A stretch of DNA of 64,000 nucleotides from Coptis chinensis (lineage: Eukaryota; Streptophyta; Magnoliopsida; Ranunculales; Ranunculaceae): positions 65,431,501 to 65,495,500 of the forward strand of contig CM027377.1 of the NCBI GenBank assembly GCA_015680905.1. Reading direction: 5' to 3'. The notes under the pieces were generated by a model that was not told the DNA's origin, did no database searches, and saw only the letters and a list, made by a program, of their open reading frames with translations. Below, piece by piece: positions 43,069 through 53,521 of the stretch. How positions within the stretch are numbered: position 1 is the first letter of the stretch; every line of letters starts with the position of its first letter. Position numbers and translations under genes: made by a program.

Positions 43069-43861
43069 TTGTTTTTCGTAGACATAAATACCACACGCCT
43101 ATTTAGAATTTCACACACTACACCTGCATCAATAGCTAAAAAACAAGAGACTCCTTTCTCTGATTTTTATAAAGCCCTAAACGATGGTCCTAAGTCGTGC
43201 ATCATTCTTGCAGACTTAGTGGGGGATTTTGGAATTCCCCCTAATATATTTAACTTGTTACCGATTTTTCATGGTTTAGACCACGAGAAGCCTTACCAGC
43301 ATATGCGTAGGATAGAGCAAGTTCTCACTACATTCCATCATCCTAGCGTAAGTCCGGATCAAGTTAAACTTAGGGTGTTTCCTTTCACCCTAGCCGACAA
43401 GGCGGCGTCTTGGTTAACTGCCCAAACACCAAACTCTGTGGGCTCATGGGCTCAACTTGTTCAATTATTCATGGAAGAGTTTTACCCACCACTAAAGACA
43501 GATGCATGAAATGATTCACAAGATTCATTTCTTCCACCAGAATCCTCATGAATCCTTTTCAGAGGCCTGGAATCGTTTCACTGATCTTCTCATTGAATGC
43601 CCGCATCATAATCTTGCGAAAGACACGTTTGTTCGTGCTTTCTTCAAGGGGCTTTCACATCGTCATAAAGAGGTTCTAGATATCATGACTGGGGGTAGTT
43701 TTCTTAGTAAAGGAGCCTTGGAGGCTTATACATTCTTAGAAGATCAATCTAAGAGGAACAATAATTGGGGAGGTAATGACTCTTCCCGCTCCACTCCTTC
43801 TTTTGAGGTTAAACCTGATTCCGAGCTTAAAACTTTTATCGATGCCCCACTAAAAAGGTAG
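43069..43861 (+). pseudogene. Gag of A4
   Basis: 43069-43509 encodes the N-terminal half (FSDFYKALNDGPKSCIILADLVGDFGIPPNIFNLLPIFHGLDHEKPYQHMRR, LADKAASWLTAQTPNSVGSWAQLVQLFMEEFYPPLKTD). A shift at about 43502 leads to 43502-43861 (MIHKIHFFHQNPHESFSEAWNRFTDLLIECPHHNLAKDTFVRAFFKG...TFLEDQSKRNNNWGGND). This is the retrotransposon Gag domain, nearly complete and closely matching A3. It would build the particle. A TAG follows at 43859. Confidence 0.87.
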
Positions 43862-44637
43862 ATGCCATCTCTGTTCAACAACAACCCACTCTAGTCATGA
43901 ACATTAAATCTACTAATTGTAATGTCTGTTTTAGTCTTGAGCATTCCGACTTCTATTGTCCTCTTGTCTATGCACAACCACCACCACAACCATCACACTT
44001 TAACCAGTTAACTCAACATCAAGGACAAGGGAACTTAGGTAACCAGAATAGAGGTTTAGTGCCCATGATCTAGAACTATCAACATCAAGACATGAACGCT
44101 CAACAAGCCTTAATTCTAGTTCAACCATCTACAGACAAATTAGTAGTGACCTTGTTGGAAAAACAAAATTAAATTATGCAACAAAACTCCAACTTGATGA
44201 AAGATCAACATGATCAAAATTCTAATATGATGAAACAAACGATGCAAATGATGTAGTCTTCGTGCCAAAAGGTTATTGACATGTCTCCTAACCAAAATAA
44301 TAACCAAACAGGCGTGTTTCCAGGTCAAGCAGTGCCAAATCCTAAGTCAACAAACACCGCCTTTGAAATAAACAATATTCATTATAATGGTAATATAAAC
44401 CAAGGGAACCTACAGGCAATCACTACCCATCGTTCTGGGAAGGTAGTTGATAACAAAGTAACTATGCCTGAAGACCACCCGCAAACAGAAGCTGAAAATG
44501 AAACCATACCAAATACTATAATAGAAACTGAAGACCCTACAACTGTAGAAGTACCAGTTAAACCACAACCAAAAGGGAAAACCTTATAAGACCCAATAAT
44601 AGAAATTGAAGACACTATACCTGTAGAGGTTCCAATA
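43862..44637 (+). pseudogene. Zinc knuckle and linker region of A4 Gag
   Basis: 43918-43959 reads CNVCFSLEHSDFYC, a complete C-x2-C-x4-H-x4-C zinc knuckle, which binds RNA during packaging. It is followed by Gln/His/Met-rich sequence with several TAG/TAA, and by 44281-44589 (GVFPGQAVPNPKSTNTAFEI, ITTHRSGKVVDNKVTMPED), the same linker as in A2 and A3. Stops at about 44160, 44255 and 44587 break the frame, yet the knuckle itself is intact, unlike in A2 and A3. Confidence 0.8.
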
Positions 44638-45400
44638 TTGCCACCTAGATGGAAAACGGCTAAAGATAAAGCAAAGACTAATAATATTGCTAAATATAGA
44701 GATAAACCACCGTATCCCGAGAGACTAATTGTGTCTAAAAAGGACAAAATTTTTGATGAGATTAGGAAAGTGTTTAAAAATCTGACTATAAACCTACCTT
44801 TTCTAGATGCTATAAAAAGTCTACCTGGACACGTTAAGTTTCTAAAAGAGTTATGCACCAAGAAGAGGAAAACCAACATACCCAATGAAGGCTTCTTAAC
44901 TGAACAATATCCTTCTTTAACTGAACATAATGGAATTGTTAAGTACAAGGACCTTGGTGGTCCTACTGTACAATGCACCTTAGGTGATACCTTCATAACA
45001 ACTGCTTTATTAGACCTGGGAGCGAGTGTTAACTTACTCCGTTTTTATTTATATAAACAACTAGGTCTAACAAAACTTCAACCAACCAAAATGACTTTGC
45101 AGTTAGCCGATCGTTCTATTAAGTATCCCAAAGGCGTAGTTAAAAACATTCTCGTTAAAGTTCAAGATTTTTACTATCCAGCCGACTTTGTTATTCTTGA
45201 CACAGAAGTTGCTCATGATTCCATTCCCATCATTTTAGGGCGTCCTTTCTTGGCAACCGCCAATGCCCAAATCAATTGTCGGGATGGCTCAATGACTCTT
45301 TCTTTTGGAAATCTTTCTGTGGAAGTTAACATGTTTAGACAAAAGCAGAGACAACTAGGTTTTCCTGTAGAAGGTGAAGTTAAGTCTATTGAGAGTTTTG
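44638..45400 (+). pseudogene. Protease of A4
   Basis: Open from 44638. FKNLTINLPFLDAIKSLPGHVKFLKELCTKKRKTN precedes the aspartic protease, with TALLDLGASVNLLRFYLYKQLGL near 45000, ADRSIKYPKGVVKNILVKV and DFVILDTEVAHDSIPIILGRPFLATANAQINCRDG. The usual Pro after NLL is Arg here. The enzyme would mature Gag. It continues without interruption into the tail, so a protease-tail fusion protein was once made. It is the longest open frame in A4. Confidence 0.87.
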
Positions 45401-46083
45401 TATATCACATTAGTGCTTCTGACGATCTCGTCCCTACACTAGTAGATATCCCTCTTATGGAAGAAGACAAAGTTCATAATTTTGACTCCTTGAATATAAC
45501 TGAACTAACGAATGAATTTTCCACCCTGCCTTCCGACCCTATAAGAGATGGAGTAAACCTCACAATAGACGAGATAGATGAATTCCTCAAAGATGGAGAT
45601 GAATACCATAATTATATGGATGCGAACAACCTAGATGAGGAATTCGATGAGTTTCTAAAAGCCTGTGATAATCCACCCTCTCAAGAACTACCTAAAGAGC
45701 CACCTGATACCTTCATTTTCAGATATGTGCTAATACCAACCCATGCCACCAATAAGTTTTATGCTAAAACCATGCACTCATTTTTTCCATTCCTTCAATT
45801 TAAAACTTATCCATATACTAAATATCTTCCACAACCATCTATTTTCTCACGATCATTCACTTGGACACTTTTTCGTTCAAATAAAAAGAAGAAACTTTAT
45901 GCTCGATTAGGTTCTAGATCCATCAGAATTCACTCCCATTCTACTAAGTCATGTCATAAGAAATCTTGGTGTTTAATTCTGTTTGATGGTGCATTATGTG
46001 GTAACTATTTATGGAAAGATCCACAATTATTTAGATTATTGATATATGGAAAACTACATGTTAATACATATATATCACATTAA
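45401..46083 (+). CDS. Acidic linker and basic tail domain of A4, in place of RT
   Basis: It continues the protease frame. An acidic linker (IDEIDEFLKDGDEYHNYMD, NLDEEFDEFLKACD) leads to the tail: DTFIFRYVLIPTHATNKFYAK, then SFFPFLQFKTYPYTKYLPQP, FTWTLFRSNKKKKLYARLGSR, HKKSWCLILFDGALC, and a stop at 46081-46083. The same order is found in A3 (14987-14465). A2 has a different linker and then RT. I know no named domain. The Lys/Arg clusters suggest RNA or DNA binding. Two independent copies at the same place argue for a real feature of this family. Confidence 0.65.
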
Positions 46084-47817
46084 GTCTAGGGAATCTGACT
46101 TTAAAAGACCCAAGTTTTTATACAATACCAACTTTTTGGAGTATAGGCCAAACAACAATTTTCAAACTTAAAAAGAGTTTTCCAATTTTGTTTGGGGGTG
46201 GCGTATTTTAGTATTTCATTTCAAATCTTTTTGCCACCCTTTGCTTGTCATGTTTACTCCAGTAGAGTTTGTGTTAGTTCGTACATAACAGTTTAATTGT
46301 GTTTCACGTTATCATATCATTTTTACAATATTTCTGTTACAGGTACTGCTAATTTTTGCGACAAATTCTTTCCTAATCTCTTTATACTTTGAGGACAAAG
46401 TATTCGATTGTTTGGGGGTGGGATGGAAACATTTGCAAAAATTAGGCACCTTTAGGATGTAAATTACGCACTTTTCTTTATATAAAAAAATTAAAAATAA
46501 TAAATATTGTTTATACTAGGCACTTAGTGATAATGGTATTGTTCCCTTCTCTATGATGATATTAGTCTAGAAATCTCATGCAGTACTTAAATTATGATTT
46601 AATTTTTGAAACATAGATTAATACATAAGTAATAGTCATTGTATCATTTCACGAACATCTTGCATGAACATCTTTGATTGTACTTGGCAGTATTTTTTTG
46701 AGATCTAGGTTAGAGTACTTAATATATATCCTGTGAGCATCTAGCCTAAAAGTCTCATAAGAGTGAAATATCTGAGTGATGACACAAGGGAGAAGTCAAT
46801 TCCAAGTAGAGAAATCACACATCCACTTGCTTGATCACCACACCATATCCTAAGCGAGAATTTAGGCCCTCTTTGGATCGATATAGCCAGAAATTCACAC
46901 CTATATGAAATTTATTATCCGCTAGTCGCCCCACTGAGCTTTTTATTAGCCTATTCACAAACCACAAAACCTTTACCCAATAAAACAAAATAAAAAATAA
47001 AATCAGCCTACCTATCTAGATAAGTCTGAGAAAAGGGATGAGTGAAGAAAAGAGAAGAGAAATGTAAACAAAAATTAGTTAGTTGCTTCAGAAAAGAAAA
47101 AGAAAAGAAGTTTCCATCCAAAGAAAAGAAAAGAAAGGAAAAAGAAAAATAGAAATAAAATAAAAACTCCAAAAATAGAATAAAAAGAGTAAAAAAGCCA
47201 AAATAAAAAGGCTAAGGATGGAAATAAAGTGTAGAAGCAAAATGACAAGGTTTTCTCTAGTTACATAATATGATGACCCTACTTTCTCAGACTTGTCTTT
47301 TTGAATATTCATTTCCTTCCTTTTTTAACCAACACCTACGCCCCGTATCACCTAATAAAGACCTCTAGCTCAATTAGGAATAAGTTGGTGTGATAGTAAG
47401 TGGTAGATGTGTTTGATCGACCTCGGTTTCCTTGGATTATCATTGCGATTGTGAGGAAACGTGTGCCTACTGCACACTGGAGTTACCAAACTTGAGTGGA
47501 AAAATCAGAGTGTTATGTGTTTTGACACATTCCTTGTGAGAACCTACTTAGGCACGCTACCCAAAAGTTTCATAAACGAACCTGCCATTGCATTTCATAT
47601 CATAGTTCATATCATAGTTATTTATCTTAAGATGATTTGATTATTATGCATGTATTAGTTTAAGTTTTAGAATGATCATTCTTGTTTAAACACTAGTGAG
47701 ATGTATAGATCATTGAGACATAAATAAGGAAACAATAGTTTTATTTCTTAGTCGTTATAGTATAGATGAAGTTTGTGAGTACCTTCACTGGAAAACTCTC
47801 ATGAGGCTATAACTCGT

Positions 47818-47838
47818 CCACTAGGGAATTCCTAGTGG
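47818..47838. other. Palindrome centred on GAATTC (A4)
   Basis: Arms CCACTAGG / CCTAGTGG lie 135 bp inside the 3' LTR. Confidence 0.8.
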
Positions 47839-47959
47839 TTTAAGGCCTTGTTGCATATGGTCAATGCAATCGCACTCGGCGAAACGAGATTAGTTAGAAC
47901 TCCATTTTTGGTCACTTATTCTAATTTCTCATATTTGCTTGAGGACAAGCAAAATGCTG

Positions 47960-47972
47960 TTTGGGGGTGGTT
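47960..47972 (+). other. Polypurine tract of A4
   Basis: TTTGGGGGTGGTT lies immediately before the LTR TG. Confidence 0.88.
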
Positions 47973-49197
47973 TGATAAGAGCCCAAAACTATAGTTTTAA
48001 CCCCTTTAACAATATTGCTTTAGACCAATTATGTGATTAATAAGTAAGAGTTAGTACTGTTATCGTGCTTTTGTGTATTTCAGGCATTAGAGTCAAATAT
48101 GTGCAGAAATGCGTCCCTTTTGCGAGATAAAAGAGCAAAGGTTGGTTGCTAAGAAGTTCTATGATTAAAGGCCAAGATTCAAGGAGAAAAAACCTTTTTA
48201 AAGCCCGGTCAAAGCTGAAAAGTCAAAGTCAACGTGGGCAGAAACAACGCACAAAAGTCAGCAGAACTTCCGAAGGCCGTATCTTTGGACTCAGACCTCG
48301 GAATTGGGCCTACCTTATGTCAAAACTACCGGCTCGGAAAGAGCTTTCCAATGGTCCAAGAATTGACCCAATCAGAGGAGCAGAAGTGGGCGACAAGTCC
48401 GTGGAAGTCAAATTCAGCTGAAAAGGCCTCTGTAGACTGAAGAAATTGGGTTTTGGGCTCGATTTTCCGGCCCAAAACATGGCTTCTCAGCCCATGCACG
48501 AAAAAGTGGATCTGGTCTCCTCCATTTGTATGGAGAAGACTTAACTCTTGAGGATACCTAGATCTAGATTAGAAAATTAGGTTAGACTCCATTAATTAGT
48601 TAGAATAGCTTGTTTTAGATCTAGTTTTTACCTTCAATTAATTAGTGTTAGAACAAAGTAGATTATTATTTAGAATCACTATTAGTTTTATAATAAAGTA
48701 TTAGTTTTCATTTCAATTTAGTTATTGATTAAATTCTTATTTAGTTTTAGTTATTTTAAATTCATAAATTAGGTTATCTTCATTTTGATTCTTAAACTAT
48801 TGTTAAAATTAGATTTATAAAGTTAAAATTAGTTATTAAATTATGACTTATTATTATTGTTCTTGTGTTGGGAATGATAGTATAATGATATTAGGTGGAT
48901 TGATTACTCTTCTCTATAACTTTCTCTTCCATCAAAACCCTATTTTTATTAGTTTAGTTAATTTAGATTTATTTGAATCCATCGTATAATCGTAGAATAG
49001 AAATTTCACATCACACATTACTCTCACCATTGTTCTTTGTATTTGATTAGTTGAATTCGTTTAAGTCTAGAGAGTTAAGAGTGGAACGATTCCGTACTCT
49101 ATATATTGCATGAATATATATGTGAGAGTAGGAAATAAATAATTGATACCGTAAGAATGAAGTTAAAGTAATCTAGTTGAGTTTTTATGTGTTATCA
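47973..49197 (+). repeat. 3' LTR of A4 (1225 bp)
   Basis: TGATAAGAGCCC...GTGTTATCA, followed by TSD ATTGG. The LTR-encoded frame is preserved (ATG near 48161 to 48421), with a handful of amino-acid changes against the 5' LTR copy. Confidence 0.94.
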
Positions 49198-49202
49198 ATT
49201 GG
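49198..49202. repeat. Target site duplication of A4 (right)
   Basis: ATTGG, matching 40557-40561. Confidence 0.92.
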
Positions 49203-49887
49203 TATGAAACTGATGATGGGAAGGATGAAGTGCGTGAAGGGTTAGACTTGTATCGTGAAGGCCGGATGATGAAGATGGACGTGTTCAAGTTCATGTTTCC
49301 ATTTTAGAGTCAGATGCAATTTATATTTTCCTTGTTTCAGCTGAATGATTTGTATTTTCCTTTATTAAGTTGTTTCTTTTTGCCTTTTCTTTTGTTATGT
49401 TTATTTTGTATGTGCATTTGGAATTCTATCTTTCAGGATGAATGGAAATGGTGATTTTGAAGTGTAGGATGGTTATGGTAGCTTTGCTAGGTGATTGGTA
49501 AGTATCTGTTGATTGTGGTGAACTGACCCAAGAATTTAAATCTCAATATTTTTTTTTAAATAAAAAAAAAAAACTCTGCCACGGTCTAGAACTGTAGCAA
49601 AAACATCATCTCCCACGGACCCAAACCGTAGGAAAAAGTAACCTTTTTCCGCGGCCTAAAACCGTAGGTAAAAGTGACATTTTGCCACGGCCTAAAACCG
49701 TAGGAAAAAGTGACCTTTTGCCATGACCCAAATCCGTCTCTATTGGTAGGCTAACCGACGATCATGACTGTGGGTAGACCATTCCCGACGCACAAAAAGC
49801 CCACGGTCCTGCAACAGTCCAAAACCGTGGGAAAAACTCCTTTCCCACGGGTTTGGACCATGGGCTAAAACCTATTTTCTTGTAGTG
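49203..49887. repeat. Right end of C1: spacer and subterminal repeats
   Basis: 49203-49560 is AT-rich with no gene. 49575-49860 has at least seven units such as CCACGGTCTAGAACTGTAG, CCCACGGACCCAAACCGTAGG and CCGCGGCCTAAAACCGTAGG, spaced 30-40 bp apart, then the TIR at 49874-49887. Confidence 0.85.
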
Positions 49888-50503
49888 AGTGATGGGCTTG
49901 GGTTCCCAGTTGACATCTTTGATGGGGAAGCCAGCAATGTCTCGGCCTTTGCGAGACGTTCTAGGAACAAATTCGATGTGATTCTCTCCAAGTTCTTCAG
50001 CCCATTTGGCCATATGGGCTGTTTTGTTATTGGAACTCAAGACTTGCTTTATTAGTACATCTCTTATGACTTTGATACTATGAGCCTGGAAGTAAGGTCG
50101 GAACTTCCGAGCAGAGTATAACAAAGACAACATTGTTTTCTCTAATGCTGAGTAATACTTTTCTGCATCTGCCAACGTCTTGCTGGTGAAGCTAGTAGAC
50201 TGGCTTTTCGATTCCCTTGCTTTCGCAAAAGAGGACCGAGCTGATGGCAACGTCGGTAGTTGCAAGGTAAATTCCTAATGTTTCTCCTTCATTTGGTTTG
50301 GACAGGACGGACGGAGTTGACAGGTAAGCCTTCAGGTCGTTGAATGCTTTGTGGCATTCGTTTATCCAAGTGAATGTTGTGCCTTTCTTGAGTATTTGTA
50401 GAAATGGTCTGCATTTGTTTGATGCGCCTGACATGAACCTGTTGAGGGCTGAAACCATGCCAGATAGCTTGTGGATTTGTTGCTTGGAGGTTGGCTTTGG
50501 CAT
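49888..50503 (-). pseudogene. First RNase H of T1
   Basis: Minus-strand frames 50503-50192 and 50265-49888 give NEGETLGIYLATTDVAISSVLFCESKG, FTSKTLADAEKYYSALEKTMLSLLYSARKFRPYFQAHSIKVIRD and AKWAEELGENHIEFVPRTSRKGRDIAGFP. This is the Gypsy RNase H following the RT connection (ALNRFMSGASNKCRPFLQILKK). The second Asp is kept in 'IRDVL'. The frame then runs into C1 sequence, so its last 42 codons (to 49762) are transposon, not T1. Confidence 0.85.
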
Positions 50504-51190
50504 TTCTAAGAAAGCTCATATTTGTTCTGGGTTAGCTTCAATACGTCTTTGTGAGATGAGGTATCCTAAGAATTTTCCTAAAGCTACTCAAAATATGCAC
50601 TTTGCTGGATTGAGCTTCATCATGTTTTGGCGCAGCCTTTCAAAGGCTTCTTGCAGGTAAGAAATGTGATCTCCAGCTTTTTCGCTTTTTACTAACATGT
50701 CGTCTATATAGACTTCCATGGTGTCTCCCAGCAAGTCTTCGAACATTTTTGTGACAAGTCTCTGGTAGGTTGTACCGACATTCTTCAAGTCGAATGGTAG
50801 GACGTTATAGCGGAACGTTCCTTGTTTGGTTATGAAGGACGTCTTCTCCTGGTCTTCCTCTGCAAGTGGTATATGATTGTACCCACTATATGCGTCCATG
50901 AATAATAGGAGTTCATGTCTGCAAGTTTGATCGATCTACCAATATGTCGATCATTGGTAAGGGAAAGTTGTCTTTGGGGAAATGTTTGTTGACGTTGGTG
51001 AAGTCTATGCAGAGTCGTACCTGGCCGTTTTTCTTTGAAACGGCTACGATGTTAGCTAGCCAAGTTGGGTATTCGACTTCTCTGATGAATCCAACATTTT
51101 TGAGCTTTTCTATCTCTTCGTTGATGGCTTTTTGAAATTTGAGTGCAAGCTTCCTAGGTCGTTGTTTGATAGGCTTTACATTTAGATTTA
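50504..51190 (-). pseudogene. Reverse transcriptase of T1
   Basis: From about 51185 leftwards: KLALKFQKAINEEIEKLKNVGFIREVEYPTWLANIVAVSKKNGQVRLCIDFTNVNKHFPKDNFPLP, then 50899-50588 MDAYSGYNHIPLAEEDQEKTSFITKQGTFRYNVLPF and the catalytic EVYIDDMLVKSEKAGDHISYLQEAFE. The active-site YIDD is intact. MPFGLKNAGATYQR-type text is altered to LPFDLKNVGTTYQR. A break near 50900-50940 separates the halves. It would copy T1 RNA to DNA. Confidence 0.88.
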
Positions 51191-51514
51191 CATTTAATTT
51201 GTGGCAAGCGACTTAAGGGTGATTCTTGGCATATCAATATACGACTAAGCAAAAACATCTTTATTAAAAGATAGAATTGACAAGTTGCTCCTTGAGCTTG
51301 GGGTCTAAATCAGCCCTTACATAAACAAATTTATGGCATCATTTGTGCCCAGATTGACTTTTTCTCCTGGTTCTATTTGTGCTTGTTTTCCCTTGAGCTT
51401 CTCTAGAGCTGCTGATGTTGGAGGGCTAGAAGCTTGAGGATCTTGCAGCTTTGAGCTTTCTTTTGTTCGGATGACCTGATGTTTGGTCGTGGTTGTTACG
51501 CTGACTTGATTACA
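51191..51514 (-). other. Spacer between protease and RT of T1
   Basis: It is a linker region in damaged frames, acidic and Gly/Ser-containing, without a domain I can name. Confidence 0.4.
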
Positions 51515-52102
51515 TCAATGAGCCTCTAGTTGGTTGCTTCTTAGCTCCATGATGCCTTGGGGTCTGGGGAACCGTAGTACTTGGTGCAAGGTGGCCGAAA
51601 CTGCTTGGATCTTGTAGATCCACCTACGCCCTAAGATGGCAGTGTAAGACAACTTGACATCAATCACGCTGAAATGTGTTGAGGTTTTGACCATGTCCTC
51701 TTTTTCTCCAATGGAGACTGGTAAGATGACGTCTCTAATGGCATCTGTGCGGTCCCCGTTGAACCCATAGAGTGGTGCATTTGATTCTATCATCACCGAG
51801 TCTGGCAGGTGCATGTCCTTGTATGTTTGATAGAAAAGGATGTAGTAGGAGCTGCCTGGATCGATGAGGAATCTTTTGATTGTCCACCCATTGATTTTGA
51901 CGTGCACTACCAGGGCATCATTGTGGGGTAGGCACACCTTGTCTAGATCTTCTTTGGTGAATGAAATTGTGGTTGTTGTTTGAGAGTTGGTAGGAGTGAT
52001 CACCTCAGCTTTGTGGGAGAGGTGATATATTTCTTGCAGTGCTCCTACCCGTCTGCGCTTCTCACGACCTGAGGTTTCATTGTTGGAGGTGTCTGTAATC
52101 AT
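51515..52102 (-). pseudogene. Protease of T1
   Basis: The open minus-strand frame contains DALVVHVKINGWTIKRFLIDPGSSYYILFYQTYKDM, the aspartic protease with DPGS at the active site, NAPLYGFNGDRTDAIRDVILPVSIG and YTAILGRRWIYKIQAVSATLHQVLRFP. Tat proteases normally read VDxGSSADIL, so YYIL is an altered version. N-terminal sequence is Thr/Ser-rich. It would cut Gag-Pol. Confidence 0.85.
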
Positions 52103-53441
52103 GTTGATTACCTTTTCCTCATCATGGTCGGAGGAGTGCTGTCTCCTGTTATGTCTCGACCGACCTGGAGATTTATATCGTTGGTCGCTCGTTTTACGCT
52201 CCTTACGTGGCGAAGTCGTTCATGGCTTCTCCCATACGTGGCGATTGGCATTCAGCTTATGCCTGAGATCGCTTTCTGGCATGAACTCTTTCAGTTTTCC
52301 CTCTTCGACTAAATCTTAGAGGTAGTGCTTGAGGCTCCAACTAACACTCATCTGTGTCGTGGTGTTAGAGTTTATAGAAGTGGCAATATGGACGTCCTTG
52401 GATTGCTATGACTTTGTTGATGTTGGGCTTGAAGTATGGTGATGTATAAATCTTCTTCAGGATATGGCTTGGCATCCTGGAGAAGTTAGAGAATTCCCTT
52501 TTGGTGTATGAGGGCTTGTGGGAGCTAGAGCCCTTGTTGTTGTTGTTGTTGTTGCCTGAGTAGTGATTGTTTTTTTTGGGTCCTCGCTTGTCGCTTACTA
52601 CGAGGACTTCTTTGCCCTTGCACTGGGCCATCCACTCTTCGTACTTGATGTACTTGTCAATTCTGTGGTACAGGTCGTCTAAGCGTTCTGGCTTGTTGCG
52701 CACTAGAGACCCTGCTAGGTCGGAGTCGTCCAGGAGGGCGTTGGTGAAAGCAGAAGTTGCAAAGCTGTCTTTGAAGCCTGGTTCCATTGATAGGAGTTCC
52801 TTCTTGAAACGTCCTAGGAAAGCGCGGATCGTCTCACTATGTGCTTGCTTAAGTTGAAACAAAGAGTCCAGGTCGGCTTATTTCTTCCTGTTGTGGACGA
52901 ACTCCACTGCGAACGACTCAACCAGCTTGTCAAAGTTGCTGATTGAATCTGGGGTGAGTGTGTAAAATAAGTCTAGTGTTCCGTCCTTTAAGCTGGCTGG
53001 AAAAAGTTTTCACTTCAGGTAATCATAGTCTGGAGCGCTGTAGAGTGCGAGGATCTAGATGAAACGAGCTACGTGCTGGCCTGGACACGAGCTACCGTCG
53101 TACAGTAGGAACTTTGGAGATATGAATTCTGAGGGAGGCTACTTGTCCCTGATTTCAATGGTGAATGGTGATGCCTTGTATGACTGAAGTATCTTTTGAG
53201 CAATCTGGATCACGCTGGCTTTGTGGTTTGACTTCTCCAACCTCTGGGTGAAGTCTTCTAGTCGTTGATTGGTAGTGGTGGTGAGGGCTATGACTGTGTT
53301 GTGCTCCCCTGCGTCTGGAGTGCCATTGTTGGTGTTGTAAGTTGCTTGCTCACGCATTATTTGGTTTTCTTGTTTGAGGGCGATGAACGAATCTTGGAGA
53401 GTCTTCATTTGGTCTGCTAAGGCTTGAAGCTGTGCTTCCAT
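52103..53441 (-). pseudogene. Gag of T1
   Basis: 53441-53139 begins MEAQLQALADQMKTLQDSFIALKQENQIM, a coiled-coil start. Shifted and stop-containing text gives KFLLYDGSSCPGQHVARF and LKDGTLDLFYTLTPDSISNFDKLVESFAVEFV (Gag core). 52862-52365 continues FQLKQAHSETIRAFLGRFKKELLSMEPGFKDSFATSAFTNALL and an Asn/Ser/Lys-rich tail. The order is that of Tat Gag. TAG codons interrupt it at several places (for example near 53139, 53057 and 52993). Confidence 0.83.
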
Positions 53442-53499
53442 GGTGGTTTTTTATGACCAGCTTCGTGGGCTTGAGAAAGTAGTTTGTGTGTTTTCTCAA

Positions 53500-53520
53500 G
53501 GAACCTTACAAACGGCGCCA
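53500..53520 (-). other. Primer binding site of T1
   Basis: On the minus strand TGGCGCCGTTTGTAAGG starts one base after the LTR. The first ten bases fit tRNA-Asp; the rest does not, so the primer is uncertain. Confidence 0.65.
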
Positions 53521-53521
53521 A

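Larger units (their letters stand above)
46084..47972 (+). other. 3' non-coding block of A4 with three purine tracts
   Basis: No gene. It begins with GTCTAGGGAATCTGACTTTAAA, then TTTGGGGGTG at 46191, 46411 and 47960 (the last is the functional PPT). The middle tract is preceded by CTTTGAGGACAAAG and the last by TTGAGGACAAGC. 46840-47970 is close to A1 6455-7600. The palindrome is at 47818-47838. Confidence 0.75.
40562..49197 (+). mobile_element. Non-autonomous Athila-type retrotransposon A4 (gag-protease-tail)
   Basis: A complete 8636-bp element: 5' LTR 40562-41785, PBS 41788, leader, gag, linker, protease, tail domain, 3' non-coding block, PPT, 3' LTR 47973-49197, with TSD ATTGG. LTRs differ by roughly 3 percent by eye. 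No RT, RNase H, integrase, ORF A or ORF B is present, yet the protease and tail are in one 481-codon frame. It shares architecture with A3. It is inserted in C1 and is therefore younger than C1 and T1. Confidence 0.93.
36584..49887. mobile_element. CACTA (En/Spm) DNA transposon C1, carrying A4 and a MITE
   Basis: Perfect 14-bp terminal inverted repeats CACTACAAGAAAAT lie at 36584-36597 and 49874-49887, with a 3-bp TSD. Both ends carry many subterminal units of the type CCACGGTCTAAAACCGTAGG (36612-36830 and 49575-49860) in both orientations, which bind the CACTA accessory protein. Without the A4 insertion the element is about 4.7 kb. The only transposase trace is a Transposase_24-like exon (39959-40232), and no TNP2 domain is present, so C1 is non-autonomous. 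It split T1 between its two RNase H domains. Confidence 0.93.
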
